A stretch of DNA of 62,230 nt, from the NCBI GenBank assembly GCA_028276475.1, contig JAPYWH010000006.1:1-62230 (forward strand), read 5' to 3'. Under the pieces are notes generated by a model. The model saw only the letters and a program-made list of their open reading frames with translations, was not told where the DNA came from and ran no database searches. Each line of letters opens with the position of its first letter. Positions within the stretch are counted from its first letter, which is position 1. A program made the position numbers and the translations under genes. Below are positions 53,612 to 61,950 of the stretch, in pieces. The DNA comes from Thermocrinis sp. (GTDB lineage: Bacteria > Aquificota > Aquificia > Aquificales > Aquificaceae).

Positions 53612-53868
53612 TGGCTGGAAAGGACAAACATGTGATCCTTCTGGTCTCTCAGTGGTGTGCCACGTGCCCCGACGCGGACGCCCTCTGGCAAAAGCTCCAA
53701 AAGGAGTATGGTTTTAAGTATGAGGTTTTGGATGTGGCACAGCCGGAGGGCAGAATGTGGGCAAAGAAGCTCGTAATTAGGGCAGTTCCCTCCACCATCA
53801 TAGACGGAAAGCTTACCTTTGTGGGCGTTCCATCAGAAGAGGAGGCAAGGAGGGCTATAGAATCGTGA
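53611..53868 (+). CDS. Small thioredoxin-fold CxxC protein
   Basis: 85 residues from ATG 53611 (overlap TGATG with lbpA1); a longer frame from 53581 lies inside lbpA1. Active site Cys16-Ala-Thr-Cys19 in SQWCATCPD, and a cis-Pro region VPSTIIDG. Size resembles the short archaeal-type thioredoxin/glutaredoxin. Between lbpA1 and a DsrE gene it is a candidate reductant or sulfur-transfer partner in the pathway. Confidence 0.82.
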   Translation: MAGKDKHVILLVSQWCATCPDADALWQKLQKEYGFKYEVLDVAQPEGRMWAKKLVIRAVPSTIIDGKLTFVGVPSEEEARRAIES

Positions 53869-54254
53869 AGGTGGTGATCCTTATGACCAGCGGACCAAAA
53901 ACTCCTTGGAGATGTGCGTCGCCCTTTTACATTGCTGCGTTGATGGCTTCCAACGACGCAGAAGTGGAAATGTTTTTCAACATGGACGGCACAAGGCTCT
54001 TGAAAAAGGGTGTGGCGGAGAGGATCTTGCCTGCGGAGCCCAACTGTCTGAGCGTCAACGGAAAGAAGTTGAAAACTGTTTATGACTTTATGAAGGATGC
54101 CAAGCAGGCGGGAGTTAAGTTTTACTCCTGCAAGCAGGCTATAGACTCTCTGGGCTACAGACCGGAGGAACTGATCCCGGAGCTGGACGGTGTTGTGCCA
54201 GCCAGCGAGTTTGCCCTCAGGGCGATGGAGGCAGATAAGGTAATTACCTTTTAA
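53865..54254 (+). CDS. DsrE-like protein, second copy
   Basis: 129 residues from GTG 53865 overlapping the previous stop. DsrE pattern VVILMTSGPKTPWRCASPFYIAALMA and TVYDFMKDAKQAGVKFYSCKQAID; cysteines at 17, 61 and 89, with Cys89 equivalent to Cys95 of the first copy. Cys17 and Cys61 are specific to this copy. Flanked by the two lbpA genes' block, it may load sulfur onto LbpA. Confidence 0.8.
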   Translation: MKVVILMTSGPKTPWRCASPFYIAALMASNDAEVEMFFNMDGTRLLKKGVAERILPAEPNCLSVNGKKLKTVYDFMKDAKQAGVKFYSCKQAIDSLGYRPEELIPELDGVVPASEFALRAMEADKVITF

Positions 54255-54278
54255 AAATCTTATAAAGGAGGGTATAGC

Positions 54279-54725
54279 ATGGCAGTAGTAAATGGGTGCA
54301 ACATACCCGAGGACCTGCTTTACGATGTGGACCCAGAAGCCAGTACCTTCACATGGGCAAAGGACAATGGGGATGGCACCTTTACCATAGGGCTAACGTC
54401 CATAGCGGCCGCAATGGCTGGAAGGCTCGTTGCCTACACTCCCAAAAAGCCTGGCAGAACAGTGGAAAGGCGTAAAAGCGTAGCCACCATAGAAAGTGGT
54501 AAGTGGGTGGGACCTGTGCCTACGCCTCTAACCGGTGAAATAGTGGAGGTAAACGAAGCCCTCAAGACCAACCCTGCCTTGGCAAACGACGACCCCTACG
54601 GTCAAGGTTGGATCGCCAAGATAAAGCCCACCAACCCCGAGGAGGTCAATATGCTTCTTAAGGGACAGGCGGCTGTGGATGCCCTAACAAAGGTAGCCAA
54701 CGAAAAGGGTATAAAGTGCGGATAA
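54279..54725 (+). CDS. lbpA2: LbpA2, lipoate-binding protein, second copy
   Basis: 148 residues, similar to LbpA1 along its length. Lipoyl lysine Lys75 in TIESGKWVGP, Cys7 near the N-terminus, and one C-terminal Cys147 in place of the CxxC. Two LbpA copies suggest distinct partners or redox steps. AAAGGAGGG precedes the ATG; its end overlaps the radical-SAM gene by ten bases. Confidence 0.93.
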   Translation: MAVVNGCNIPEDLLYDVDPEASTFTWAKDNGDGTFTIGLTSIAAAMAGRLVAYTPKKPGRTVERRKSVATIESGKWVGPVPTPLTGEIVEVNEALKTNPALANDDPYGQGWIAKIKPTNPEEVNMLLKGQAAVDALTKVANEKGIKCG

Positions 54726-55723
54726 TTCAAAACTTTGAGGGGGTCTCTTCCCCCCTCAACCAAGAACTTTTGGAGGAGCTCTTTGAAGGTTTCAAGGTAA
54801 GGGAAGAGAACTTCGGAAAAAAAGTCTATTTTTATAGCCCCGGCTTTAAACACTACCAAGTGGAGGATTTTTACATTTCCGCCGGTCCAAAGTTTGTGGA
54901 TGTTTCCATAACTGGCAAAAACTGCGAGCTTATGTGCGACCACTGTGCGTCCAAAATCCTCTGGCACATGATCCCCGCCACCACACCGGAGGAGCTAAAA
55001 AGGGTTGGAGAGGAGCTAAAAGCCAAAGGTGTGGAAGGCATACTCATATCGGGAGGTTCCAACAAGGACGGAGTGGTAGAGCTCTATCCTTTCTTTGAAG
55101 CCATTGAGTATCTTAAGAGGGAACTGGGACTGATCACCACCTGCCATGTGGGACTTGTAGATAGGGATCTGGCAAAGGGCTTAAAAGAAGCGGGTGTGGA
55201 TGCGGTGCTTATGGATGTGATAGGAGATGATAGGACCATAGCGGAGGTTTATAAACTGCCCCATAAGTCTGTGAAAGATTACGAAGAATCTTTGGCACTG
55301 CTTAAAGAATACAACCACAGGATAGTGCCCCACGTGATCATCGGACTCCATTATGGAAAGGTCTTGGGTGAATACAGGGCGATAGACATGATCTCCAAGT
55401 TTGACCCGGATGGACTGGTTTTAGTGGTAGTCATGCCCTACTACGGAAAGACAAGGTTCCAACTTTTGCCCCCACCCACCCCGGAGGAGTGCGCAAAGGT
55501 CTTTTTGCACGCAAGGTTGAGCCTTCCAAGGGCGCCCGTGGTGATAGGCTGTGCAAGACCCGCAGGTCCTGAGAGGATCAAGATGGACCTCTATGCCCTC
55601 TATGCGGGCGTCAATGGTATAACTTTCCCCGCAGAAGGTATTTTAACCCACGCTAAAGAGATAGGTTTGGAACCTGTTGTATCTCCAAACTGTTGCTCAA
55701 CGGTAGTCCTGCCCATAAATTAA
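54716..55723 (+). CDS. Radical SAM lipoyl-synthase-like protein (LipS1/LipS2 type)
   Basis: 335 residues. Radical-SAM cysteines are Cys70, Cys74 and Cys77 (NCELMCDHC); further motifs ILISGGSNKDG, TCHVGLVDRDL and HVIIGLHYGK. The C-terminal VSPNCCSTVV may bind a second cluster. LipS1 and LipS2 are radical-SAM lipoyl synthases described for sHdr-containing organisms that insert sulfur into octanoylated LbpA. I cannot separate LipS1 from LipS2. GTG start 54716 overlaps lbpA2. Only one such gene and no ligase lie here. Confidence 0.72.
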   Translation: MRIIQNFEGVSSPLNQELLEELFEGFKVREENFGKKVYFYSPGFKHYQVEDFYISAGPKFVDVSITGKNCELMCDHCASKILWHMIPATTPEELKRVGEELKAKGVEGILISGGSNKDGVVELYPFFEAIEYLKRELGLITTCHVGLVDRDLAKGLKEAGVDAVLMDVIGDDRTIAEVYKLPHKSVKDYEESLALLKEYNHRIVPHVIIGLHYGKVLGEYRAIDMISKFDPDGLVLVVVMPYYGKTRFQLLPPPTPEECAKVFLHARLSLPRAPVVIGCARPAGPERIKMDLYALYAGVNGITFPAEGILTHAKEIGLEPVVSPNCCSTVVLPIN

Positions 55724-55728
55724 TAAAC

Positions 55729-56121
55729 ATGCAGATGAAGGTTTTTGACTTAGACACCGCAAGGGAAACCTTAGTTGTAATCAAGCCAATAGTGGAAGAG
55801 ATAAACGCTAAAAGAATGGAGCTAACCGAAGCATACGAAAGATTTCAGGAGGAGCAGGACACCCTTGAAAGGATGTATCTTGAATCCCACATGAAGGATC
55901 TGGATGCGGCAATAGATTCCCTTTTTAGAAAAATAGAGGCACTGGGCGGAGTGATAAAGGGTATAGACCCCATACTGGTGGATTTCTTGAGCTTTCACAA
56001 AAACAGATACATCTGGCTCTGCTGGAAGGAGGACGAAGATACCATAATGTATTGGCATGAACTGAACGAGGGCTTTGCTGGTAGGAAACCAATAACTCTT
56101 TTGGAAGAGGATATGCTATAA
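55729..56121 (+). CDS. DUF2203-family protein
   Basis: 130 residues from ATG 55729 (ATG 55735 is equally likely); a longer frame from 55693 overlaps the previous gene. The pattern FDLDTARETLVVIKPIVEEINAKR, a helical middle and a C-terminal GIDPILVDFLSFHKNRYIWLCWKEDEDTIMYWHE fits DUF2203. Function unknown. It follows the radical-SAM gene closely and may belong to that transcript. Confidence 0.7.
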   Translation: MQMKVFDLDTARETLVVIKPIVEEINAKRMELTEAYERFQEEQDTLERMYLESHMKDLDAAIDSLFRKIEALGGVIKGIDPILVDFLSFHKNRYIWLCWKEDEDTIMYWHELNEGFAGRKPITLLEEDML

Positions 56122-56154
56122 TTTAACCACCTCCCTCGGAGGTAAAGGAGGTGG
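56117..56154 (+). promoter_or_regulatory. -10 box and Shine-Dalgarno-sequestering hairpin of the sbcDC operon
   Basis: TATAAT at 56117-56122 places the start near 56128. The transcript would begin with CCACCTCC (56127-56134), which pairs perfectly with GGAGGTGG (56147-56154), the ribosome site of the next gene. The loop holds a second GGAGGT (56138-56143) that can pair with the same CCTCC in a shorter alternative hairpin. This suggests a compact RNA switch or thermometer. Confidence 0.5.
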
Positions 56155-56157
56155 AAC

Positions 56158-56451
56158 ATGAGGAAGTTAATTTTTGTATTTCTAAGCCTTTTTATCTTTT
56201 CTACCATCATATTACCTGAACCCTCTTTGGCTGCAACACATCATAAACAAAAGAAGGTGTATGTAAAGTCTTCAAAGAAGAAAGCGGTTAAGCAAAAGAA
56301 GAAGGTAAAGGTCAAATCCTCCCACCACACAAAAAAGAAGTACGCAAAGAAGAACGTATTAAAGGTTAGATACTCCCACCACATAAACAAACCCCAAGAG
56401 GGAGACCTTTTAAAGTTGGAGGGTATGGTAAAGGACCTAAATGAACAGTGA
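56158..56451 (+). CDS. Small secreted Lys/His-rich protein, unknown function
   Basis: 97 residues. A signal peptide (LIFVFLSLFIFSTIILPEPSLA) is followed by an extremely basic region with repeated KVKSS/KVYVKSS units, Lys runs and three HH pairs, then a short acidic-hydrophobic tail (LLKLEGMVKDLNEQ). I recognise no family. Possible roles include polyanion or metal binding outside the membrane. Its stop overlaps the LOG-family gene, so it heads that operon. Confidence 0.7.
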   Translation: MRKLIFVFLSLFIFSTIILPEPSLAATHHKQKKVYVKSSKKKAVKQKKKVKVKSSHHTKKKYAKKNVLKVRYSHHINKPQEGDLLKLEGMVKDLNEQ

Positions 56452-57178
56452 ACAACTAAGGCTCATAGAAGAGCTAAAGATCAAGCAGGGGGACACTTGG
56501 AGAGTTTTGAAGATAATGAGCGAATTTGTGGAGGGGTTTGATACCCTCTCCCATGTGGGTCCTGCGGTTACCTTCTTTGGAAGCTCCCGGTTAAGTCAGG
56601 AAAACGAGATTTACAAGCATGCTTACAGAACTGCCTTTATGCTTGGAAAGCTTGGCTTTCATATAATCACCGGCGGCGGTCCGGGGATCATGGAGGCGGC
56701 AAACAGGGGAGCTTATGACGCGGGAACTGTATCTGTGGGTTTAAACATACAAATTCCCACCGAGCAAAAGCCCAACAAATACCAAAATGTATCTTTGAAG
56801 TTTGAATACTTCTTTGTGCGTAAGGTCATGCTGGTCAAATACTCTATGGCTTATGTGATCTTTCCGGGGGGATTTGGCACCTTTGATGAGCTCTTTGAGG
56901 CGCTGACCCTAATGCAAACGGGTAAAGTCTACAGATTTCCCATAATCCTTTATCACACCCCCTTCTGGCAACCTCTGCTGGACTATATGAAGAACACCAT
57001 GGTAGAGCTTGGAGTGATAGACAGAGAAGATATAGAGCTTATGAAACACGCCAACGCCCCGGAGGAGGTAGTTCAAATAGTGCTACGGGAAGCCAAAGAT
57101 AAGCTAAAGCTTTTGAAGAAAGAGGACCCACTTAATCCTTTGGTGGAGAAGTTGGATAAAATCTTAAAGAATGCTTAA
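56441..57178 (+). CDS. LOG-family nucleotide 5'-monophosphate phosphoribohydrolase
   Basis: 245 residues. VTFFGSSRLSQENEIY, HIITGGGPGIMEAANRGAY and the LOG signature YVIFPGGFGTFDELFEALTLMQ are intact. LOG proteins remove ribose 5-phosphate from nucleoside monophosphates or cytokinin nucleotides. The substrate here is unknown. It overlaps the small basic protein by 11 bases and sbcD by eight. Confidence 0.85.
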   Translation: MNSEQLRLIEELKIKQGDTWRVLKIMSEFVEGFDTLSHVGPAVTFFGSSRLSQENEIYKHAYRTAFMLGKLGFHIITGGGPGIMEAANRGAYDAGTVSVGLNIQIPTEQKPNKYQNVSLKFEYFFVRKVMLVKYSMAYVIFPGGFGTFDELFEALTLMQTGKVYRFPIILYHTPFWQPLLDYMKNTMVELGVIDREDIELMKHANAPEEVVQIVLREAKDKLKLLKKEDPLNPLVEKLDKILKNA

Positions 57179-58325
57179 GCTACTTCACATATCAGACTTT
57201 CATGCGGGTAAAACCTTAAACAAAGTATCAAGGAACGAGGATTTGGCTTATGCCTTAGAACAGGTCTCAGATATATGTCTTAGTGAAAAAGTGAATGTTT
57301 TGCTGATTGCAGGGGACATCTTTGACAAGGCGGTCCCTGATTACTCTGCTGAGGGTCTGATCCTTGAGTTTTTGACAGAGTGGGCGGGAAGTGGTATAGA
57401 GGTGGTGCTTATAGCGGGCAACCACGACAGCTACGATAAACTAAGAGCCTACACAAGCATCAAAAAGTTAGCAGGATTGCATATCTTTGACAGACCAATC
57501 CCAAAGGCGGAAGATATGGTCTTTCAATACAAAGACTTAGCCATTGCGTGTCTGCCCTATCCCAGTGAAAGGGTCCTGACCACCATCTCGGAGGATGCCC
57601 ACAGAAGCTACTCCCACAAAGTAGCCCAATATCTAAAAGCCTTGGCAAAGGGGGTGGAAGGCTATAAATACCGCATCCTCCTTGCCCATCTCATGGTGGA
57701 AAAAGGGAAGATTGCTGGCTCAGAAAGGGAGGCAAGCGTGAGCAGTTTTTACGCCATAAGACCAGACCAAATACCCGAAAGCTTTCACTATGTTGCCCTT
57801 GGGCATCTCCATCTCAACCAAAGAATAGAGTCAGCCATTCCACCCACTCACTACTCGGGCAGTCTTTATCAGATAGATTTTTCCGAGAAGGGCACAAAGA
57901 AGTTTGTTAATTTGGTGGTTTTGGAGGAATTTGGGACAAAGGTGCAAGCTTTGGAGCTTTCCCTATACAGACAGCTAAAGGAGGTAAGGATAGCAAAGGG
58001 TCAAAGCATTGACAGGGTTTTGGATGAAATAAAGGATCAGAAAGCACTCTTTAAAGTGATCTTGGAGGCGGACATAAAGGACCCGATGCTCAATCTAAAA
58101 ACCCAGAAACTGCATCAGATATTGGGTGAAAGGCTTGTCTTTTTAAATTTGGAACTGCCCGAGGCTACATCCAACGAGCTTTCCATAGAAACGGAAGGCT
58201 TGGACCTTTTGCAGATTTACAGAGCATACTACAAACAGAATTACAACCAAGACCTACCCGAGGAGATAGAAAGAGAGGTTTTTCGCCTGTTGAACGAGGT
58301 CCAGCATGAGACCCATCAGGCTTGA
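57171..58325 (+). CDS. sbcD: Mre11/SbcD DNA repair nuclease
   Basis: 384 residues. All phosphoesterase motifs are visible: LHISDFHAGKTL, LIAGDIFDKAVPD, IAGNHDSYDKL, LLAHLMVEKG, ALGHLHLNQRI. With SbcC it cuts DNA ends, hairpins and protein-blocked ends. It overlaps sbcC by 20 bases, so the two are translated together. Confidence 0.92.
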   Translation: MLKLLHISDFHAGKTLNKVSRNEDLAYALEQVSDICLSEKVNVLLIAGDIFDKAVPDYSAEGLILEFLTEWAGSGIEVVLIAGNHDSYDKLRAYTSIKKLAGLHIFDRPIPKAEDMVFQYKDLAIACLPYPSERVLTTISEDAHRSYSHKVAQYLKALAKGVEGYKYRILLAHLMVEKGKIAGSEREASVSSFYAIRPDQIPESFHYVALGHLHLNQRIESAIPPTHYSGSLYQIDFSEKGTKKFVNLVVLEEFGTKVQALELSLYRQLKEVRIAKGQSIDRVLDEIKDQKALFKVILEADIKDPMLNLKTQKLHQILGERLVFLNLELPEATSNELSIETEGLDLLQIYRAYYKQNYNQDLPEEIEREVFRLLNEVQHETHQA

Positions 58326-61185
58326 ACTGGAAAACTTTACCATCTTTAGGGGAAGGCATAGCATAGACTTCTCGGGGCTTAGATTTTTTATCATTCAGGG
58401 TAGGACAGGGGCAGGAAAGACGAGTTTAATAGACGCCATGTGCTACGCCCTCTTTGGAAAGGTGCCAAGGCACGGAGATAGAAGAGACCTACACGAACAC
58501 CTTATCTCAAAAGGAACAGACCATATGAGGGTATTCTTGGAGTTCTCCGTCAGGGACAAAAGGTACGCCATTGAAAGGGCTGTAAGGAAGGGAAGGGGTG
58601 AGGTAAGGTTTTGGGAAGGGAACAAGCCCAAGAATGTAAAGGCAAACGAACTTCCCGAACTGGTCAAAAAGGTATTAGGAGTTGATTACGACACCTTTAC
58701 CAAGGTTATACTTTTACCACAGGGACAGTTTGATAGGTTTTTAAAGCCCGAAAGACCACAGCAAAGGAGGGAAATCCTAAACAAGCTATTGGGCATGGAC
58801 GCCCTCATTGAGAAAATGGCAGAGTTAATAAGGGAGACAAAAAGACAGATTGAAAACCGCTTGGAGAGTATAACCGCATCCCTGCATGAGCTCAGCTTTG
58901 CCACAAAGGAGGAGCTTGAGAGGGTGGGCAAGGAAATAACCCTTTTGGAAAAAGACCTTAACCTTTTGGAAGAAGAGAAAAAGAAGCTACAGGAAAGGCT
59001 TAATGTTGCATCCCACAGGGACCGCCTCCAAGGAGAGCTAACAGAGTGCAAAAGACAGCTCGCAGAACTCCTTGAAAAGGCAGAGGATATGGAACAGCGT
59101 GAGAGGGGTCTTCAGGTGATGGAAGAGCTAAGCTCCTACGCTCCCTACGTGGAAAGTTTTAAAAGTCTTTCCCAAAGGGAAGAGCAGGAGATAAAGGAAA
59201 TAAAGAGTTTGAGGGAAAAGCTCGCCAAACTCTCCCATCAGAGGGAACAGTTCCAAATACAGTTGGAAAAATACCGCCAAGAGTGGGAAAGACTGGGCGA
59301 ATACGATGTGCAAATAGAACAACTAACAAAGGATTTAGAAAGGTTAAAGAACGCCCTTGAAAAGCACAGAGAAAGAAACCAAAAGTTAAAGGAGCTGGAG
59401 AAGGTAGAGGAAGAGATAAAGACTTTGCAGGAAGATGTTAAAAACTTAACTGAGAGAACGGACAGGGGCGAAAAATACATAAAGGAGCTAAAGGAAAAGA
59501 TAGAAGATTTAGAGGACAAGCAGAAAAGACTTTTGGAGCTTAATCCCATAAAAATAAAGCTTGATGAGGTAAGAAGGGAAAGAGAAAGCTTGGAGCTTCT
59601 TAAAAAAGAAAGGGAGGGCTTGGAAGCACAGCTGGAAAAAATCAGTGAGGACATAAAGGATAAAGAAAATTCCCTTATTCGCTTTCATGTGGAACACATA
59701 AGGGCACACTTAAGGGAGGGGGACCTTTGCCCAGTGTGTGGCAGTGTAATTGCCCAGCTACCTCCCGCCGAGCTTTCTGAGAACTTTGAAACCATCAAAA
59801 GGGAACTGGATGAGCTCAAAGCCCTTGAATCTGAGCATCTTGAGAAAAAGGCAAGAATAGAGAGCAAACTTTCTGCCCTGGAGGAAAAGGAGAGGGAGCT
59901 AAGGCAACTGCTGGATAAATGGGAGGAAGAAGAGAGGTTTGAAGAGGAATATAGGGAGCTACAAAGGTCCCAAGCTGAACTGGAGGAAAGCAAAAAAAAG
60001 CTAAAACAGGCGGAGGAAAAACTTAAGAATTTAAAGGAGGAGTTGAGCACCAAGAGGGAAAGGTTATCCACCTTGGAAGGTATAAGGGAAAAACTGCAAA
60101 CCGCAATAAAGGAGATAGAGGAGCATTTAGCGATAGAAGGCTTTTGGGAGGTTAAGGAACAGGACATAAGGGAAAAACAGATCAAGTTAAAAACCCTCAA
60201 AGACAGAAGGGATATGATAAGAAACAACTATACCAGTATCTCCGAACAGCTAAAGGAAGTAGAACTGGAGGAGAAAAAGGTCCAAACCGCCCTTTCAGAA
60301 AGGGAGAGGAACATACAGAGCCTGAAGGAGGAAAAGGAAAGGGTTGCCAAAAACTTAGAGCCAGCCATAAAGAAGTTTGGGCTCGGAACAGTGCAAGGGT
60401 TGGAAAAACTGATAAAACCCAAGGAATACATAGAAAGGCGAAAGCAAGAGTTGGAAGATTACAAAAGGAAAATTGCCCTGTTGAAAGAAAAGGAGCAAAG
60501 ACTAAAAGAAGAACTGAAGAACTTTGAGGGAGTAGAACCTACCCAAGAGATAAGGGCTAAAGTGCAACAGGTGGAAGAGGAACACAAAAACAAAAGCGTC
60601 CAGCTTGGACATTTAAGGGAACAAAAAACGCGCATAAAGGAAGGGTTAAAAAGGAGAGAAGAGCTTTTGAAGGATCAAGAGGAACTTCAGAGGAAGGAGG
60701 GTATATACAAAATCCTTGAAAGGGACTTTAGGGCGGATAGGCTTCAGGAATTTTTAAGTCAGATCATGCTCCAAAGGATCATAGCAAGGGCTAACTTCTA
60801 CCTGCAAAAATTCACAGCTGGTGCCTACGAGTATGACTTAGAAGGTTCAGACATACTGGTAATAGACAGGCTCTCCGGACACAAAAGAAGCGTAAGCACC
60901 CTGAGCGGTGGAGAGACCTTTTTGGCAAGCCTCTCTTTAGCCTTTGGAGTAAGCGACATAATATCCAAGAACGCACCCATAGAGAGCCTTTTCATTGATG
61001 AGGGCTTTGGTAGCCTTGACAGGGAAACGAGGGAAGGGCTATCTCAGTTTTTTGAGATGATAAAGCTCAATGCCAACAGGATGGTGGGAATCATAAGCCA
61101 TTTGGAGGATCTGGCAGAGAAGTTTGACCAACGCATAGAAGTGGTGAGGCGAGGAGATAGGTCCTTTGTAAACGTGATAGTATGA
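58306..61185 (+). CDS. sbcC: Rad50/SbcC DNA repair ATPase
   Basis: 959 residues: N-terminal Walker A GRTGAGKTSLIDAMCYALFG, a Q-loop (ILLPQGQFDRFLKPE), two long coiled-coil arms (around residues 170-470 and 490-800) joined by a zinc hook Cys475-Pro-Val-Cys478, then signature STLSGGETFLASLSLAFG and Walker B LFIDEGFGSLD. Length and order are typical of SbcC/Rad50. It tethers DNA ends with SbcD. Confidence 0.94.
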   Translation: MRPIRLELENFTIFRGRHSIDFSGLRFFIIQGRTGAGKTSLIDAMCYALFGKVPRHGDRRDLHEHLISKGTDHMRVFLEFSVRDKRYAIERAVRKGRGEVRFWEGNKPKNVKANELPELVKKVLGVDYDTFTKVILLPQGQFDRFLKPERPQQRREILNKLLGMDALIEKMAELIRETKRQIENRLESITASLHELSFATKEELERVGKEITLLEKDLNLLEEEKKKLQERLNVASHRDRLQGELTECKRQLAELLEKAEDMEQRERGLQVMEELSSYAPYVESFKSLSQREEQEIKEIKSLREKLAKLSHQREQFQIQLEKYRQEWERLGEYDVQIEQLTKDLERLKNALEKHRERNQKLKELEKVEEEIKTLQEDVKNLTERTDRGEKYIKELKEKIEDLEDKQKRLLELNPIKIKLDEVRRERESLELLKKEREGLEAQLEKISEDIKDKENSLIRFHVEHIRAHLREGDLCPVCGSVIAQLPPAELSENFETIKRELDELKALESEHLEKKARIESKLSALEEKERELRQLLDKWEEEERFEEEYRELQRSQAELEESKKKLKQAEEKLKNLKEELSTKRERLSTLEGIREKLQTAIKEIEEHLAIEGFWEVKEQDIREKQIKLKTLKDRRDMIRNNYTSISEQLKEVELEEKKVQTALSERERNIQSLKEEKERVAKNLEPAIKKFGLGTVQGLEKLIKPKEYIERRKQELEDYKRKIALLKEKEQRLKEELKNFEGVEPTQEIRAKVQQVEEEHKNKSVQLGHLREQKTRIKEGLKRREELLKDQEELQRKEGIYKILERDFRADRLQEFLSQIMLQRIIARANFYLQKFTAGAYEYDLEGSDILVIDRLSGHKRSVSTLSGGETFLASLSLAFGVSDIISKNAPIESLFIDEGFGSLDRETREGLSQFFEMIKLNANRMVGIISHLEDLAEKFDQRIEVVRRGDRSFVNVIV

Positions 61186-61203
61186 TAAAATAAAGGACTT
61201 AAG

Positions 61204-61920
61204 ATGACCAGGGTAGGCTGGAGTATAACCCATCAGGAATTTACCGTCACCGACTATTACTACTTTTCAATCCTTCAGAGGGAGGCAGAAAAACACAACA
61301 TAATCATAGAGGAGGTGGATGGTTGGGAGAAGCTAAAGGACTATGATACTATTGTGTTCAACTATCCAGAAATTCCCTTTACTGAAAAGGAGGCGGAGGA
61401 AGTAGAAAAGTGGGTTTGGGAGCTTGGAAAAAAAGTCATACTGGGCGGATACTATAAAAACGAGGATCACATAGCGGACACCTGCAACACCCTGGCAAGA
61501 AGGTTCGGCATGGAGCTAAACCCAGATGAGGTGATCGACGAGATAAACAACCACAAAGGAGAAAAGTATTTCGTGGTAACCTCAAAAATCAGAAGATACA
61601 ACAAAAATCAAAAAAACGAAGTTAATGTGGAAAAAATCATGCTCGCATGCAGTGCGTCCATAAAGCCTCTTATGCCCGACATAAAGGTGGTGGTTAGAGG
61701 AGAAGACACTGCAGTCTCCAACATGGGCAACTACACTCTGCTCATTGCAGAACAGATCGCACCCACCAGCGGTGGATACTTTTGCCTTGCGGGCACCTGC
61801 GTCTTTTGGGACAATTACTCCATAACCCTATACAACAACCTTGAGTTTTCCTTGAACCTGCTGAGGCACCAAACTCCTCTGCCAACCCAATCGGGCAAGC
61901 AGGTAGTTTTTGGTCTATAA
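61204..61920 (+). CDS. Unknown protein, possibly GATase1/GldG-like fold
   Basis: 238 residues. The N-terminal part alternates strand and helix (DYDTIVFNYPEIPFTEKEAEEVEKWV, then KKVILGGYY), resembling the class I glutamine amidotransferase-like domain found in GldG/DUF4350-type proteins, but no catalytic Cys/His pair is evident. The rest is not recognised. It follows sbcC by 18 bases with AAAGGA upstream and precedes the sugar isomerase. Confidence 0.55.
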   Translation: MTRVGWSITHQEFTVTDYYYFSILQREAEKHNIIIEEVDGWEKLKDYDTIVFNYPEIPFTEKEAEEVEKWVWELGKKVILGGYYKNEDHIADTCNTLARRFGMELNPDEVIDEINNHKGEKYFVVTSKIRRYNKNQKNEVNVEKIMLACSASIKPLMPDIKVVVRGEDTAVSNMGNYTLLIAEQIAPTSGGYFCLAGTCVFWDNYSITLYNNLEFSLNLLRHQTPLPTQSGKQVVFGL

Positions 61921-61950
61921 TAAAATCAAAACCAAGAGGGAGGTTTTCCA

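Noticed and set aside
53156-54725. LbpA proteins as glycine-cleavage H proteins
   Set aside because: The lipoyl context ESGKW and the sHdr neighbourhood are those of LbpA; no gcvT/gcvP is present and glyA is 34 kb away.
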